Source: Staphylococcus edaphicus (GTDB lineage Bacteria > Bacillota > Bacilli > Staphylococcales > Staphylococcaceae). From it: DNA of 64,000 nt. How positions within the stretch are numbered: the stretch's first letter is position 1; every line of letters begins with the position of its first letter. Below are positions 12,958 through 23,886 of this stretch, one piece after another. The position numbers and the translations under genes are program-made. Below the pieces are notes generated by a model, which saw nothing but the letters and a program-made list of their open reading frames with translations, did no database searches and was not told the origin of the DNA. The stretch is taken from NCBI RefSeq assembly GCF_002614725.1, contig NZ_MRZN01000002.1, forward strand, positions 124,001 through 188,000. The letters run 5' to 3'.

Positions 12958-15900
12958 ACGTCAAGATATAGAAACCATTTTAGTCATAGGATCAGGACCA
13001 ATTATTATCGGTCAAGCTGCAGAGTTTGATTATGCCGGAACTCAAGCTTGTCTTGCGTTAAAAGAAGAAGGTTATCGTGTTATCTTAGTAAATTCCAATC
13101 CAGCAACAATTATGACGGATACTGAAATTGCAGATAAAGTTTATATCGAACCTTTAACACATGATTTTATAGCACGTATTATACGTAAAGAACAACCAGA
13201 TGCGTTATTACCTACGCTCGGTGGACAAACTGGCTTAAATATGGCGATACAGTTGCATGATAGTGGCGAACTAGAAGCAAATAATGTACAACTCCTAGGA
13301 ACTAAATTGGAATCGATTCAACAAGCAGAAGATAGAGAATTATTTAGAACGCTTATGAATGACTTAGGTGTACCAGTTCCAGAAAGTGATATCGTTAATA
13401 CTGTTGAACAAGCCTTTGATTTTAAAAATGAAGTAGGTTATCCACTTATTGTTAGACCTGCATTTACGATGGGGGGAACAGGTGGAGGCATTTGTTACAA
13501 TGATGAAGAATTCAAAGAAATTGTTACTAATGGTTTACACTATAGTCCTGCTACACAGTGTCTAATTGAAAAGTCAATTGCAGGTTTCAAAGAAATAGAA
13601 TATGAAGTGATGCGCGATAAAAATGATAATGCTATTGTCGTTTGTAATATGGAAAATATTGACCCTGTGGGTATACATACAGGTGATTCAATCGTTGTTG
13701 CACCGAGCCAAACCTTATCTGATGTAGAATATCAAATGTTGCGTGACGTATCATTGAAGGTTATTCGAGCGCTAGGTATTGAAGGCGGATGTAATGTGCA
13801 ATTGGCACTAGACCCTCATTCAATGGATTATTATATTATTGAAGTTAACCCGCGTGTTTCAAGATCATCTGCGTTAGCGTCTAAAGCAACAGGATATCCG
13901 ATTGCTAAATTAGCAGCTAAAATAGCTATCGGTTTAACATTAGATGAAATGTTAAATCCAATAACAGAAACCTCATATGCTGCATTTGAACCAACGTTAG
14001 ATTATGTCATATCTAAAATACCTAGATTTCCATTTGATAAATTTGAAAAAGGCGAACGTGTCTTAGGTACTCAAATGAAAGCGACTGGTGAAGTGATGGC
14101 GATTGGTCGAACGTATGAAGAGTCATTACTAAAAGCAATCCGTTCACTTGAATATGGCGTACATCACCTAGGTTTGCCAAATGGCGAAACATTTGATTTA
14201 GATTATATTAAAGAACGTATAAACGACCAAGATGATGAACGTTTATTCTTTATAGGGGAAGCAATACGTAGAGGCACGACACTAGAAGAGATTCATGAAA
14301 TGACAAAAATCGATTACTTCTTCTTAAATAAATTTCAACACATTATTAATATAGAGCATGATTTAAAAGCCAATAAGGGTGATATTGATTATCTTAAGTT
14401 TGCAAAAAATTATGGCTTTAGCGATAGAGTAATTGCACATCGTTTTGATATGACTGAAAAAGAAGTTTATGCATTAAGGCAGCAGAATGGCATTACACCT
14501 GTATATAAAATGGTTGATACATGTGCTGCTGAATTCGAATCAGCTACACCTTATTATTACGGAACATATGAATTTGAAAATGAATCTATTGTAACTGACA
14601 AAGAGAAAATTTTAGTATTAGGTTCTGGACCTATTAGAATAGGCCAAGGTGTTGAATTTGACTATGCTACTGTACATGCAGTTTGGGCAATTCAACAGGC
14701 TGGTTATGAAGCTATCATTGTTAACAATAATCCCGAGACAGTTTCAACTGACTTTTCTATTTCAGATAAGTTATACTTTGAGCCACTTACTGAAGAAGAT
14801 GTTATGAACATCATTGATTTGGAACAACCTAAAGGCGTGGTTGTACAATTCGGAGGTCAAACGGCAATTAACTTAGCCGATAAACTAGCCAAGCATGATG
14901 TGAAAATATTAGGTACATCATTAGAAGATTTAAATAGAGCAGAAGATCGTAAAGAATTTGAAGCATTATTACACACGATTGATGTACCACAACCAAAAGG
15001 TAAAACAGCAACGTCACCACAAGAAGCATTAGAAAATGCAAGAAATATAGGTTATCCAGTTGTCGTCAGACCATCTTATGTATTGGGCGGTCGTGCTATG
15101 GAGATAGTTAATAGTGATGCTGAATTAGAAGATTATATGAATCAGGCAGTTAAAGCGAGCCCAGATCACCCGGTGCTAGTTGATAGATATTTAACTGGTA
15201 AAGAGATTGAAGTTGACGCAATTTCAGATGGTGAAACAGTGATTATACCTGGAATTATGGAACATATTGAAAGAGCTGGTGTTCACTCGGGTGATTCAAT
15301 TGCAGTTTATCCACCACAAACCTTAACACAAGAAGAAATGACTACTTTAGAAGACTTTACAATTCGTTTAGCAAAAGGGTTAGATATTGTTGGATTAATC
15401 AATATCCAATTTGTCATCGCACATGATGGTGTTTATGTATTAGAAGTGAATCCGCGTTCAAGTCGTACGGTACCATTTTTAAGTAAGATTACAAATATAC
15501 AAATGGCACAGCTAGCCATGCGCGCAATAATTGGAGAAAGATTACTCGATTTAGGTTATCAACCTGGTATTCAAGCATATAGCGAAGGGGTATTTGTTAA
15601 AGCACCCGTATTTAGCTTTAATAAATTGAAAAATGTTGACATCACGTTAGGACCTGAAATGAAGTCAACAGGTGAAGTTATGGGTAAAGATGCGACAATG
15701 GAAAAGGCACTTTATAAAGGATTAACAGCAAGTGGTATGGAAGTTAAAGATCATGGAACTGTCTTGATGACAGTAAGTGATAAAGATAAAGAAGAAATTG
15801 TCTCTATTGCGCATCGTTTAAATGAAGTTGGATATAAAATCCTAGCTACACAGGGGACGGCTCAAAAATTAGCTGAGAACAATATTCCTTCAGAAGTCGT

Positions 15901-16123
15901 TGGAAAAATCGGTGGTGAAAATGATTTACTAACGCGTATTCAAAATGGAGAAGTACAAATTGTTGTGAATACAATGACGAAAGGTAAAGAATTTGAACGA
16001 GACGGCTTCCAAATTAGACGTGCATCTGTAGAAAATGGTGTGCCATGTTTAACATCATTAGATACGGTAGTCGCATTAACTCGTGTAATTGAAAGCATGA
16101 CATTCACTATGAAAAACATGTAG
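12950..16123 (+). CDS. carB: Carbamoyl-phosphate synthase large subunit
   Basis: 1057 residues from the ATG at 12950 ([17 protein letters not shown]). AAAGGAG at 12933-12939 supports this start and gives an 8-base overlap with carA. Two homologous ATP-grasp halves are visible, each opening with a GSGP(I/R)xIGQ motif (residues about 13-20 and about 560). Glycine-rich loops [12 protein letters not shown] and [14 protein letters not shown] bind ATP, and the C-terminal MGS-like allosteric domain begins near residue 930 ([16 protein letters not shown]). It makes carbamoyl phosphate from bicarbonate, ammonia and 2 ATP. The length equals the S. aureus protein as I remember it. Confidence 0.98.
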   Translation: MPKRQDIETILVIGSGPIIIGQAAEFDYAGTQACLALKEEGYRVILVNSNPATIMTDTEIADKVYIEPLTHDFIARIIRKEQPDALLPTLGGQTGLNMAIQLHDSGELEANNVQLLGTKLESIQQAEDRELFRTLMNDLGVPVPESDIVNTVEQAFDFKNEVGYPLIVRPAFTMGGTGGGICYNDEEFKEIVTNGLHYSPATQCLIEKSIAGFKEIEYEVMRDKNDNAIVVCNMENIDPVGIHTGDSIVVAPSQTLSDVEYQMLRDVSLKVIRALGIEGGCNVQLALDPHSMDYYIIEVNPRVSRSSALASKATGYPIAKLAAKIAIGLTLDEMLNPITETSYAAFEPTLDYVISKIPRFPFDKFEKGERVLGTQMKATGEVMAIGRTYEESLLKAIRSLEYGVHHLGLPNGETFDLDYIKERINDQDDERLFFIGEAIRRGTTLEEIHEMTKIDYFFLNKFQHIINIEHDLKANKGDIDYLKFAKNYGFSDRVIAHRFDMTEKEVYALRQQNGITPVYKMVDTCAAEFESATPYYYGTYEFENESIVTDKEKILVLGSGPIRIGQGVEFDYATVHAVWAIQQAGYEAIIVNNNPETVSTDFSISDKLYFEPLTEEDVMNIIDLEQPKGVVVQFGGQTAINLADKLAKHDVKILGTSLEDLNRAEDRKEFEALLHTIDVPQPKGKTATSPQEALENARNIGYPVVVRPSYVLGGRAMEIVNSDAELEDYMNQAVKASPDHPVLVDRYLTGKEIEVDAISDGETVIIPGIMEHIERAGVHSGDSIAVYPPQTLTQEEMTTLEDFTIRLAKGLDIVGLINIQFVIAHDGVYVLEVNPRSSRTVPFLSKITNIQMAQLAMRAIIGERLLDLGYQPGIQAYSEGVFVKAPVFSFNKLKNVDITLGPEMKSTGEVMGKDATMEKALYKGLTASGMEVKDHGTVLMTVSDKDKEEIVSIAHRLNEVGYKILATQGTAQKLAENNIPSEVVGKIGGENDLLTRIQNGEVQIVVNTMTKGKEFERDGFQIRRASVENGVPCLTSLDTVVALTRVIESMTFTMKNM

Positions 16124-16179
16124 TACCAACTTGGCTCGAGTCAAAAAATGAAATCTAAAATGTTAGGATGTAGCACAAG

Positions 16180-16872
16180 ATGAAAAATTTGCCGATTATT
16201 GCTTTGGATTTTGATTCTACAGAAGCTGTAGAGACCTTTTTAGATCAATTTAATGAACCATTATTTGTGAAAATAGGAATGGAGCTTTTTTATCAAACGG
16301 GCCCTCAACTGATTGCTTCGATAAAGGATAGAGGCCATGATATTTTTCTTGATTTGAAGTTGCATGACATTCCTAATACAGTCGGAAAAGCAATGGAAGG
16401 ATTAAGTAAATTAAATGTCGACTTAGTCAATGTACATGCGGCTGGTGGTACAGAAATGATGAAACAGGCATTAAACGGATTGAGAAAACATAATCCAAAT
16501 ATTAAATTGATTGCCGTTACGCAATTGACATCAACTACAGAAATGATGTTGAATGAGGAGCAGAATATTCAAACATCTATTGAGGAAGCAGTTTTAAACT
16601 ATGCAACTTTAGCTCAGTCATCGGGCTTAGATGGAATAGTTTGTTCGCCATTAGAAGCAGAATTAGTGAAAAATGAATTAGGCAATGCTTTTTTAAAAGT
16701 AACACCAGGCATCAGGCCGAGAGATTCTAGTACAGATGATCAAAAACGCGTAACGACACCAGAAGATGCTAAAAAGTTAGGTTCGACACATATAGTTGTC
16801 GGTAGACCAATCACTAAAAGTGAAGACCCAGTAGCAAGTTATCATAAAATCAAAGAAAGTTGGTTAAGTTAA
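16180..16872 (+). CDS. pyrF: Orotidine 5'-phosphate decarboxylase
   Basis: 230 residues. The catalytic Asp-Lys-Asp array is in [18 protein letters not shown], and the phosphate-binding end is in [14 protein letters not shown] and HIVVGRPI. The enzyme converts OMP to UMP, the last step of the pathway. A 56-base gap with AGGATG separates it from carB. A single base separates it from pyrE, so the two are surely co-translated. Confidence 0.97.
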   Translation: MKNLPIIALDFDSTEAVETFLDQFNEPLFVKIGMELFYQTGPQLIASIKDRGHDIFLDLKLHDIPNTVGKAMEGLSKLNVDLVNVHAAGGTEMMKQALNGLRKHNPNIKLIAVTQLTSTTEMMLNEEQNIQTSIEEAVLNYATLAQSSGLDGIVCSPLEAELVKNELGNAFLKVTPGIRPRDSSTDDQKRVTTPEDAKKLGSTHIVVGRPITKSEDPVASYHKIKESWLS

Positions 16873-16873
16873 T

Positions 16874-17485
16874 ATGACGAAAGCTATCGCAAAATCATTA
16901 TTAGAAATTGAAGCAGTATCACTTTCACCGAATGATCCATTTACATGGAGTTCTGGGATTAAATCACCTATTTATTGTGATAATCGTGTAACACTTGGAT
17001 ATCCGAACATACGTCAACATATTAGAGATGGACTTTGTAAATTAATTGAAACGCATTTCTCAGAGGTAGAAATCGTATCAGGCACCGCTACGGCTGGTAT
17101 ACCACACGCCGCATATGTATCAGAAAAACTGGCGTTACCAATGAACTATGTTCGTTCGAAAAGTAAAAGCCATGGTAAACAAAATCAAATTGAAGGCGCT
17201 ATAAGCAAAGGGAAGAAAGTAGTCGTAATTGAAGATTTGATTTCAACAGGTGGATCCTCGATTACTGCAGTTGAAGCTTTAAGAGAAGCTGGGGCAGATG
17301 TAATTGGTGTCGTAGCTATCTTTACTTATGGTCTTAAAAAAGCAGACGAACAGTTTCAACAAGCACAAATACCATTTTATACGCTGAGTAATTATAATGA
17401 ATTAATTGAAGTTGCAAAAGAGAATGGTGAAATTTCAGATGTAGATATTAGGTCTTTAGTTGATTGGAGAGACAACTTGTCATAA
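16874..17485 (+). CDS. pyrE: Orotate phosphoribosyltransferase
   Basis: 203 residues. The PRPP loop [21 protein letters not shown] is intact, and the mobile catalytic loop appears as [32 protein letters not shown] is the orotate-site N-terminus. It couples orotate to PRPP, giving OMP for PyrF. It is the last recognised pathway gene of this operon. Dihydroorotate dehydrogenase (pyrD) is not in the window and must be encoded elsewhere. Confidence 0.97.
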   Translation: MTKAIAKSLLEIEAVSLSPNDPFTWSSGIKSPIYCDNRVTLGYPNIRQHIRDGLCKLIETHFSEVEIVSGTATAGIPHAAYVSEKLALPMNYVRSKSKSHGKQNQIEGAISKGKKVVVIEDLISTGGSSITAVEALREAGADVIGVVAIFTYGLKKADEQFQQAQIPFYTLSNYNELIEVAKENGEISDVDIRSLVDWRDNLS

Positions 17486-17507
17486 TATACTAAGTGGAGG
17501 GGATATT

Positions 17508-17693
17508 ATGGCAAAAGACCCGAAAGATGCTTATAAGCATTTTGCACATTTGAACAAATTTTTAAATAAAGACGAAAATTATAGAAATCAAAACACTTCA
17601 GATATTGATAACGACATGTTAAAGCATAAATCAGACGAAAATATTTATAAAAAATCCAAATCGGCAATTAAACAAAAAGGCCATATTAAATAA
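17508..17693 (+). CDS. Small hydrophilic protein of unknown function at the end of the pyr operon
   Basis: 61 residues from the ATG at 17508 (MAKDPKDAYKHFAHLNKF), with an excellent SD GTGGAGGGG just upstream; a longer reading from 17460 lacks an SD and overlaps pyrE. The protein is highly charged, rich in K, D and N, with no signal peptide, membrane segment or cysteine, and looks partly disordered (QNTSDIDNDMLKHKSDENI) with a basic end (KKSKSAIKQKGHIK). It lies 22 bases after pyrE and before the operon terminator, so it is probably co-transcribed. I do not recognise a family. Confidence 0.7.
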   Translation: MAKDPKDAYKHFAHLNKFLNKDENYRNQNTSDIDNDMLKHKSDENIYKKSKSAIKQKGHIK

Positions 17694-17741
17694 TATGGCA
17701 CAAAAGTGAACGATTTATATTAGAATACAGGTTAAGTCGTA

Positions 17742-17776
17742 AGAGGCCGGGGCATTTTATAATGTCCCGGCCTCTA
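17742..17776. terminator. Bidirectional terminator ending the pyr operon
   Basis: AGAGGCCGGGGCATT (17742-17756) pairs over 15 bp, with one G-U, with AATGTCCCGGCCTCT (17761-17775) around a TTAT loop. It separates the rightward pyr genes from the leftward 27-codon peptide gene. T-runs are poor on both sides. Confidence 0.8.
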
Positions 17777-17797
17777 TAAGTTAATACACATGCATTA

Positions 17798-17881
17798 TTA
17801 ACGAATCATTATTTTAATAATGATATACCCAACGAGTAATACGAGGGCTGCGATAAGTAAAGGAATAATATAATAGAACAT
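17798..17881 (-). CDS. 27-aa single-pass membrane peptide
   Basis: Too short for ordinary ORF calls. Reading leftward from ATG (17879-17881) gives MFYYIIPLLIAALVLLVG, then YIIIKIMIR and TAA. The SD GGAGGT lies 6 bases before the ATG, essentially ideal. The peptide is one continuous hydrophobic helix with a basic C-terminal end (K, R). A TATACT box on the minus strand at 17957-17962 could be its -10; the -35 is weak. The 3' side meets the shared terminator at 17742-17776. Size and charge pattern resemble type I toxins and small membrane-regulatory peptides of staphylococci, but no antisense RNA is proven and I recognise no named family. Confidence 0.6.
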   Translation of the reverse strand: MFYYIIPLLIAALVLLVGYIIIKIMIR

Positions 17882-18133
17882 GATATGACCTCCAATAGAT
17901 TTAGTTACATTTTAACTGTCTAAGTAAAAAACGCAAAGGAAAACCCCATTAAATATAGTATAACAGTAAATAGTTAAATAAATGTGATATGCTTATTTTA
18001 TTAAAATAAAAAAATAATAAAAGTATCGAGTAATTTTATACTAAGACATAAATATCTATATGCTTATCTTTTTAAAATTAAAGTGGAATGTTAAGATTTA
18101 AAAGTTTTGATACTTTTGACGAGGAGGACTTGT

Positions 18134-18988
18134 ATGAAAACGATACAACAATTATTTAAAAATCATACAAAAAATATTATCATTTGTCTGGTTGGTTCTT
18201 TTATAAGTGCTATTGCAGTCAATTGTTTTATATTAGGTTCAAATTTAGGTGATGGTGGTACAGTAGGTATGTCATTAGCCCTTAAATATGCTTTTGGCTG
18301 GTCGCCAGCACTTACATCTTTAATTATTAATACGCTTGTTATTGTAATTGGATGGAAATTTTTAAGCACGAGAACAGCTATTTATACGCTGATTGCTAAT
18401 ACTTCAATTTCAATCTTCTTAGATTTGACCGAGCATTGGCAAACGGGTGTGCACAATTTTGTTATTAATGCGACGTTTGGTGGTGTCCTTGTTGGTGTTG
18501 GTATTGGTTTAGTCATTGCTTCAGGTGGAGTCATAGGGGGTACGTCAGTTATTGCTAAAATGCTTAATAAGTATTTTGATATTAAAACAGCACAAGGCAT
18601 ATTTGTATTAGATGGTTTAGTCGTACTTTCATTTTTATTCGTATTACCACTAACTAATGTTCTATTTACAATTATAATGATTTTTATCACTGAGCGTGCA
18701 ACATCATTTATTATTGAAGGTTTCAATCCGAAAAAAGCAGTTACAGTGATATCGAGTAAGAATGAAACGATTAGTGATAAAATCAATAGTTTTACAGGTA
18801 GAGGTTCCACTATTTTAAACGGTAAAGGCGGTTATGGTAAGCATGAGACGAGCATGTTATATGTTGTTGTGCCACAAGCACAAGTAACGAGAGTTAAAAA
18901 GTTAGTGAATGAAGAAGACGAAAATGCCTTTTTAGTAATTCATGATGTCCGTGACGTACTCGGTAGTGGTTTTATTAATTTATCGTAG
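18134..18988 (+). CDS. YitT-family membrane protein (DUF161/DUF2179)
   Basis: 284 residues from the ATG at 18134 (MKTIQQLFKNHTKN), preceded by GAGGAGG at 18121-18127; an upstream in-frame ATG at 18107 lies before this SD. Five to six hydrophobic segments fill residues about 15-195, including the glycine-rich GLVIASGGVIGGTSVIAK typical of the family. A soluble C-terminal DUF2179 domain follows (KKAVTVISSKNETISDKI ... FTGRGSTILNGKGGY). Members are conserved in Firmicutes with no agreed substrate. It is monocistronic here, with its own upstream AT-rich region. Confidence 0.85.
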   Translation: MKTIQQLFKNHTKNIIICLVGSFISAIAVNCFILGSNLGDGGTVGMSLALKYAFGWSPALTSLIINTLVIVIGWKFLSTRTAIYTLIANTSISIFLDLTEHWQTGVHNFVINATFGGVLVGVGIGLVIASGGVIGGTSVIAKMLNKYFDIKTAQGIFVLDGLVVLSFLFVLPLTNVLFTIIMIFITERATSFIIEGFNPKKAVTVISSKNETISDKINSFTGRGSTILNGKGGYGKHETSMLYVVVPQAQVTRVKKLVNEEDENAFLVIHDVRDVLGSGFINLS

Positions 18989-19070
18989 CGCATAATATAA
19001 AGTGAATAAATTCGATTTTTGATGGTATATCCTTTATTCTAAAATGTATAAAGATTTAGGAGGTAGAACA

Positions 19071-19484
19071 ATGGCAATACCCAAAATAACAACTTTTCTA
19101 ATGTTTAATGGCAATGCTGAAGAAGCAATTAATTTATATGTAGATACCTTTGAAGATGCTGAAATACTAGCATTGGTAAGGTATAGTGAAAGCGATGAAG
19201 AACCAACTGGTGCCGTTCAACATGCTATCTTTAGATTAAAAGATCAAGTGTTTATGGCAATTGATAATATGAATGGTGTAGATATTGAAATGAACCCCGC
19301 TATGTCGTTATATGTGACTGTGGATACGTCAATTGAAATGGAGCGTCTATTTAGTAAACTTAAAAGTGGTGGAGCTATTCTTATGCCGAAAACAGAAATG
19401 CCACCTTTTAGGGAATTTGCATGGATTCAGGATAAGTTTGGCGTTAATTTTCAATTAGCACTTCCAGAGCAGCGTAATAATTAA
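19071..19484 (+). CDS. PhnB/VOC-family protein
   Basis: 137 residues from the ATG at 19071 (MAIPKITTFLMFNG), placed after the strong SD TTAGGAGGT. The sequence shows the PhnB-like pattern: LMFNGNAEEAINLYVDTFEDAEILAL, then HAIFRLKDQVFMAIDN and a C-terminal FAWIQDKFGVNFQLAL. These proteins are often named 3-demethylubiquinone-9 3-methyltransferase-like, which is a misleading label; the fold is a VOC barrel half and the substrate is unknown. It stands between yitT and the convergent rqcH. Confidence 0.82.
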   Translation: MAIPKITTFLMFNGNAEEAINLYVDTFEDAEILALVRYSESDEEPTGAVQHAIFRLKDQVFMAIDNMNGVDIEMNPAMSLYVTVDTSIEMERLFSKLKSGGAILMPKTEMPPFREFAWIQDKFGVNFQLALPEQRNN

Positions 19485-19675
19485 ATACAAGCGGGAAAAT
19501 TGAATTTTTCAAATTAGATTAAAGCATTTCTCTCATACATACCAACTAAGGTGTGAGACAGAAACCGAAAGTATATAAAATAGTTTTTGTCGGTCTGTGC
19601 TTATAAGGTAGACTAGAGTTGAAATAAGCTTGATTTAAAGTTACTGATAAATCAGTTAGCTATTGGTAAGATAAT

Positions 19676-19722
19676 AAAACCAGAGGCTAAGACAATTTAA
19701 ATTGTCTCAGCCTCTGGTTTTA
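19676..19722. terminator. Bidirectional terminator between phnB-like gene and rqcH
   Basis: A near-perfect 23-bp inverted repeat: AAAACCAGAGGCTAAGACAA pairs with the complementary TTGTCTCAGCCTCTGGTTTT. A-tract and T-tract flank it on the two sides, so it can stop both convergent transcripts. Confidence 0.9.
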
Positions 19723-19749
19723 TTATGGGGTTTAATGATTATACAGTAA

Positions 19750-21447
19750 TTACTTTACTTTCATTTTTTGAATATGATCGTAATCTGGGGTTGCGTATAG
19801 TGTTTTTTGGTTATCATAGGTTACAAAACCTGGCTTGGCACCGGAAGGTTTATGCACGTGTTTAATTTCAGTGAAATCTACTGGAATTTGAGCAGAATTA
19901 CCTGCTTTTGAGAAATAACCAGATAACATAGCTGCTTCTCTAATGGTTTCTTCACTTGGCTCATCACTCAGTATGACGACATGAGAACCAGGGATATCTT
20001 GTGTATGGAACCAAAGTTGATGCTTCTTAGCTAATTTATTAGTTAGATAATCATTTTGTTTATTATTTTTACCAACCATTATTGTGTCCCCATCTGAGGA
20101 TCGATATTCTTGTAACTGTAATGTCTGCTTTTTCTTCTTCTTACTTTGCTTACGTTGCTTCATATAACCTTGTTCAGCTAATTCATCTCGAATATCATTA
20201 ATGTCATCGACTGATATATGTGCCAGTTGTTGTTCAATGCTTTCAAAGTAATTAATATTCTCTTTGGTTAAACTGATTTGATGATGTAATTCATGTTCTC
20301 TTGTTTTTAATTTATTATATTTTTTATAATAATTTTGAGCATTTACTGCAGGTGCTTTTGTTGGATTGAGTGGAATTGTTACGTCTTCACCAGTGTAATA
20401 GTTTAATGCAGTAAGTGTTTTGTCGCCTTGTTTAATACGATAAATATTAGCAGTGATGAGTTCACCATATAGTTGTTGAAGTTCTTTTTCTTTTGTGCCT
20501 TCTTGTTCATCTAATAATTTATTTAATTTATTTTGATATTTATGCAATTGTTGTTGCACAAATTTAACTAAATCATTAGCACGTTGTTTTACACGCTCTC
20601 TTTCTCCACGTGCATCATAATAACGGTCTAATAAATCATGTAAAGAATCATATTCTATCATATCATCATAAAATTGATTTAATTTCATAAAGTAGAAATC
20701 TTCTTTACCGGTCTCATGATTTTTGTGAAAAACAGGTGTAGGTTCAGCGTTAATTTCATTGATAACTTCATCAAAAGCTTCGGGTAAGGTATCGGTCGTC
20801 ATGAATTGTTTGCGGTTGACAATTTCAGTTGTAATTAATGGACTGAAGCCTTCGAAATGGTCGAGTAGTTGACGTGCAATCTTACCACTATTGAAGTCAA
20901 TATATTGTAATACATTGTTACCTATGATTTCAAAGGGATTTATTTTATTTTGTGTCGGTGGTGTTTCATATTGAAATCCAGGCATTACTGTACGATATTG
21001 GTTTGTATTTGGTGTTAAATGTTTAAACCCTTCAAGGATTTTGCGTTGTTCATCGACTAATATCAAGTTACTGTGTTTACCCATAATTTCTAAAATAATT
21101 GTTCGATAAATTGTATCTCCAATTTCGTCCTTACTTTGCACATCAATTTCTACACGTCTATCATTCCCGATTTGTCTTAGTGCTTTAACGATACCACCTT
21201 CTATATGCTTACGAAAAACGCGTGCAAACATGGGCGGATCAAATGGATTATCATATTTTTTATTTGTTAAATGCATTCTTGCAAAGCTAGGATGGATAGA
21301 AAGTAGAAGCTGATGATTTTTTCGGTTTTGTCGTATAACGACAAGAAGTGTGTCATTTTCTGGTTGATTTATTTTGTGGATTCTTCCTCCTACAAGAAAC
21401 TGTAGTGATTCCACCATTTTTCTAGTAAATAAACCGTCATAAGCCAT
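19750..21447 (-). CDS. rqcH: RqcH, NEMF-family ribosome quality-control factor (formerly fibronectin-binding FbpA/YloA)
   Basis: 565 residues. Starts MAYDGLFTRKMVESLQFLVG with the NFACT-N domain; GNDRRVEI carries the Asp-Arg pair implicated in tRNA selection by RqcH proteins. A central coiled coil (about residues 270-420) leads to the NFACT-R domain (WFHTQDIPGSHVVI, residues about 490-530). Family role: recruits tRNA-Ala to obstructed 50S subunits to add C-terminal alanine tails. Older annotation as fibronectin-binding protein reflects adhesion work on streptococcal homologues; no signal peptide is present here. It is transcribed opposite to its neighbours. Confidence 0.93.
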   Translation of the reverse strand: MAYDGLFTRKMVESLQFLVGGRIHKINQPENDTLLVVIRQNRKNHQLLLSIHPSFARMHLTNKKYDNPFDPPMFARVFRKHIEGGIVKALRQIGNDRRVEIDVQSKDEIGDTIYRTIILEIMGKHSNLILVDEQRKILEGFKHLTPNTNQYRTVMPGFQYETPPTQNKINPFEIIGNNVLQYIDFNSGKIARQLLDHFEGFSPLITTEIVNRKQFMTTDTLPEAFDEVINEINAEPTPVFHKNHETGKEDFYFMKLNQFYDDMIEYDSLHDLLDRYYDARGERERVKQRANDLVKFVQQQLHKYQNKLNKLLDEQEGTKEKELQQLYGELITANIYRIKQGDKTLTALNYYTGEDVTIPLNPTKAPAVNAQNYYKKYNKLKTREHELHHQISLTKENINYFESIEQQLAHISVDDINDIRDELAEQGYMKQRKQSKKKKKQTLQLQEYRSSDGDTIMVGKNNKQNDYLTNKLAKKHQLWFHTQDIPGSHVVILSDEPSEETIREAAMLSGYFSKAGNSAQIPVDFTEIKHVHKPSGAKPGFVTYDNQKTLYATPDYDHIQKMKVK

Positions 21448-21603
21448 TACTATCAGCCACCTTATTTTTAGTCATTCATTATATTGTAACATGCCATTAA
21501 GAAATGGTCATGACCAAAGTTTGTACTGTAGGACGCTATACAACTAAATGAAAATTGTGGTATCATAGTTTAATAATAGAAGAATAGTTTAGAGAGGTAG
21601 TAA

Positions 21604-22229
<626 letters not shown>

Positions 22230-22230
<1 letters not shown>

Positions 22231-22442
22231 TGTTACAACCACCATTAAACCAATTAACAGCAAAAATTAATTCAAAATATTTGATTGCAACTACTGCTGC
22301 AAAGCGTGCGCGTGAAATAGATGAGAAACCTGAAAGTGCATTATTAACTAAATATATTTCAGAAAAACCTGTAGGTAAAGCTTTAGAAGAAATTGCAGAC
22401 GGTGAAGTTTTCCCAGACGAACTATTCTTAAAATCGTATTAA
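22230..22442 (+). CDS. rpoZ: RNA polymerase omega subunit
   Basis: 70 residues. MLQPPLNQLTAKINSKYLIA and the conserved TTAAKRAREI identify the small omega subunit that assists assembly of the beta' subunit. GGAGGC within the gmk end is its SD. A terminator follows at 22509. Confidence 0.96.
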
Positions 22443-22508
22443 TTAAGTAACATCAATCTTGAAGTTCCCATAGCCATCATTGCGTTATGAAACGAATATC
22501 TTTCAAGT

Positions 22509-22542
22509 GCACACCATGCAGCGGCAAGGTGTGCTTTTTTTA
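22509..22542 (+). terminator. Terminator after rpoZ
   Basis: GCACACC (22509-22515) and GGTGTGC (22528-22534) form a 7-bp GC-rich stem with a 12-base loop, followed by TTTTTTT. Confidence 0.9.
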
Positions 22543-22676
22543 TTTAGTGCTGTATTTGTGTATAATGATGAGTAAATCACAGGATTAATTAAATCATGTT
22601 TAAGCATTTTGATTTTCATTTAAAAGGGACATAAGCAGAGTTATATCTAATTTAATCGAAGGAGAATCACTATAAA

Positions 22677-23885
22677 ATGAAACGAATATTACTTGCTGTT
22701 ACTGGTGGCATAGCTGCATATAAAGCAATTGATTTAACAAGTAAATTGACTCAAGCTGGTTATGATGTCAGAGTCATGCTAACGGACCATGCACAAGAAT
22801 TTGTAACACCACTTGCATTCCAAGCAATAGGAAGAAATCCGGTTTATACAAATACATTTATAGAACAAAATCCTCAAGAAATTCAGCATGTTGCACTTGG
22901 TGACTGGGCAGATGCCATTATCGTAGCGCCGGCAACTGCAAACACAATTGCTAAATTAGCAAACGGTATTGCAGATGATATGGTGACTTCTACATTATTG
23001 GCTACAGAAACGCCAAAATTTATTGCGCCAGCAATGAACGTGCATATGTATGAAAATAAGAGAACACAATCTAATTTAGCAACTTTAAGTGGTGATGGTT
23101 ACTACTTCTTAGAGCCTGGGGAGGGATTTTTAGCATGTGGCTATGTAGCAAAAGGCCGTATGGAAGAACCTATACAAATCGTAGAACGATTGAAGCAATA
23201 TTTTAATGATTTAGAACAAAATCCAGTACCGGCATCGAGTCGTTTTAATGGTAAACATGCGTTAGTCACTGCAGGTCCAACAGTAGAAGAGTTAGATCCT
23301 GTACGCTATTTGTCTAATCGGTCTTCTGGGAAGATTGGTTATGCACTAGCTGAATCTTTAGCCAAACGAGGCGCTGAAGTAACCTTAGTTTCAGGTCCTA
23401 CACATTTAGATTCGCCGAAACATGTTGATGTGGTACAAGTTCAAAGTGCAGATGAAATGTTTGAAGCAGTAAAACATCGCTTTTCTGAACAAGATATTGT
23501 GTTTAAAGCAGCAGCTGTTTCTGATTACGCTCCAGTAGAAATGTTAGAACACAAATTGAAAAAGCAAGAAGGCACTTTATCTGTTACATTTAAACGTACA
23601 CCTGATATTTTGAAATATCTAGGCGAACATAAAACATCACAATATTTAGTTGGGTTTGCAGCAGAAACACAAAATGTTGAAGCTTATGCACAAAAGAAAT
23701 TGAATAATAAAAATGCAGATGTAATTATTGCAAACAATGTTGGCGATCGTACAATTGGTTTTAGTTCAGACGACAATGATTATACGATGTATTATAAAAA
23801 TGGAGATGCTATGCCATTAGGTAAACATAAAAAAGTTGAGTTAGCGGAGCATATACTGAATAGTTTAGAAACAAGGTGGCAATAA
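22677..23885 (+). CDS. coaBC: CoaBC, phosphopantothenoylcysteine synthetase/decarboxylase
   Basis: 402 residues. N-terminal flavin decarboxylase half (CoaC): ILLAVTGGIAAYKAIDLTSK, the APATANTIAKLANGIADDM stretch, the PAMNVHMY motif and the active-site Cys in GFLACGYVAKGRM near residue 158. C-terminal synthetase half (CoaB) from about residue 190: ALVTAGPTVEELDPVRYLSN and KAAAVSDYAP. Converts 4'-phosphopantothenate to 4'-phosphopantetheine in CoA synthesis. It follows the rpoZ terminator and lies one base from priA. Confidence 0.96.
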   Translation: MKRILLAVTGGIAAYKAIDLTSKLTQAGYDVRVMLTDHAQEFVTPLAFQAIGRNPVYTNTFIEQNPQEIQHVALGDWADAIIVAPATANTIAKLANGIADDMVTSTLLATETPKFIAPAMNVHMYENKRTQSNLATLSGDGYYFLEPGEGFLACGYVAKGRMEEPIQIVERLKQYFNDLEQNPVPASSRFNGKHALVTAGPTVEELDPVRYLSNRSSGKIGYALAESLAKRGAEVTLVSGPTHLDSPKHVDVVQVQSADEMFEAVKHRFSEQDIVFKAAAVSDYAPVEMLEHKLKKQEGTLSVTFKRTPDILKYLGEHKTSQYLVGFAAETQNVEAYAQKKLNNKNADVIIANNVGDRTIGFSSDDNDYTMYYKNGDAMPLGKHKKVELAEHILNSLETRWQ

Positions 23886-23886
23886 A

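Noticed and set aside
18382-18810. 142-aa ORF antisense to the yitT-like gene
   Set aside because: Shadow of a real hydrophobic coding sequence; no SD.
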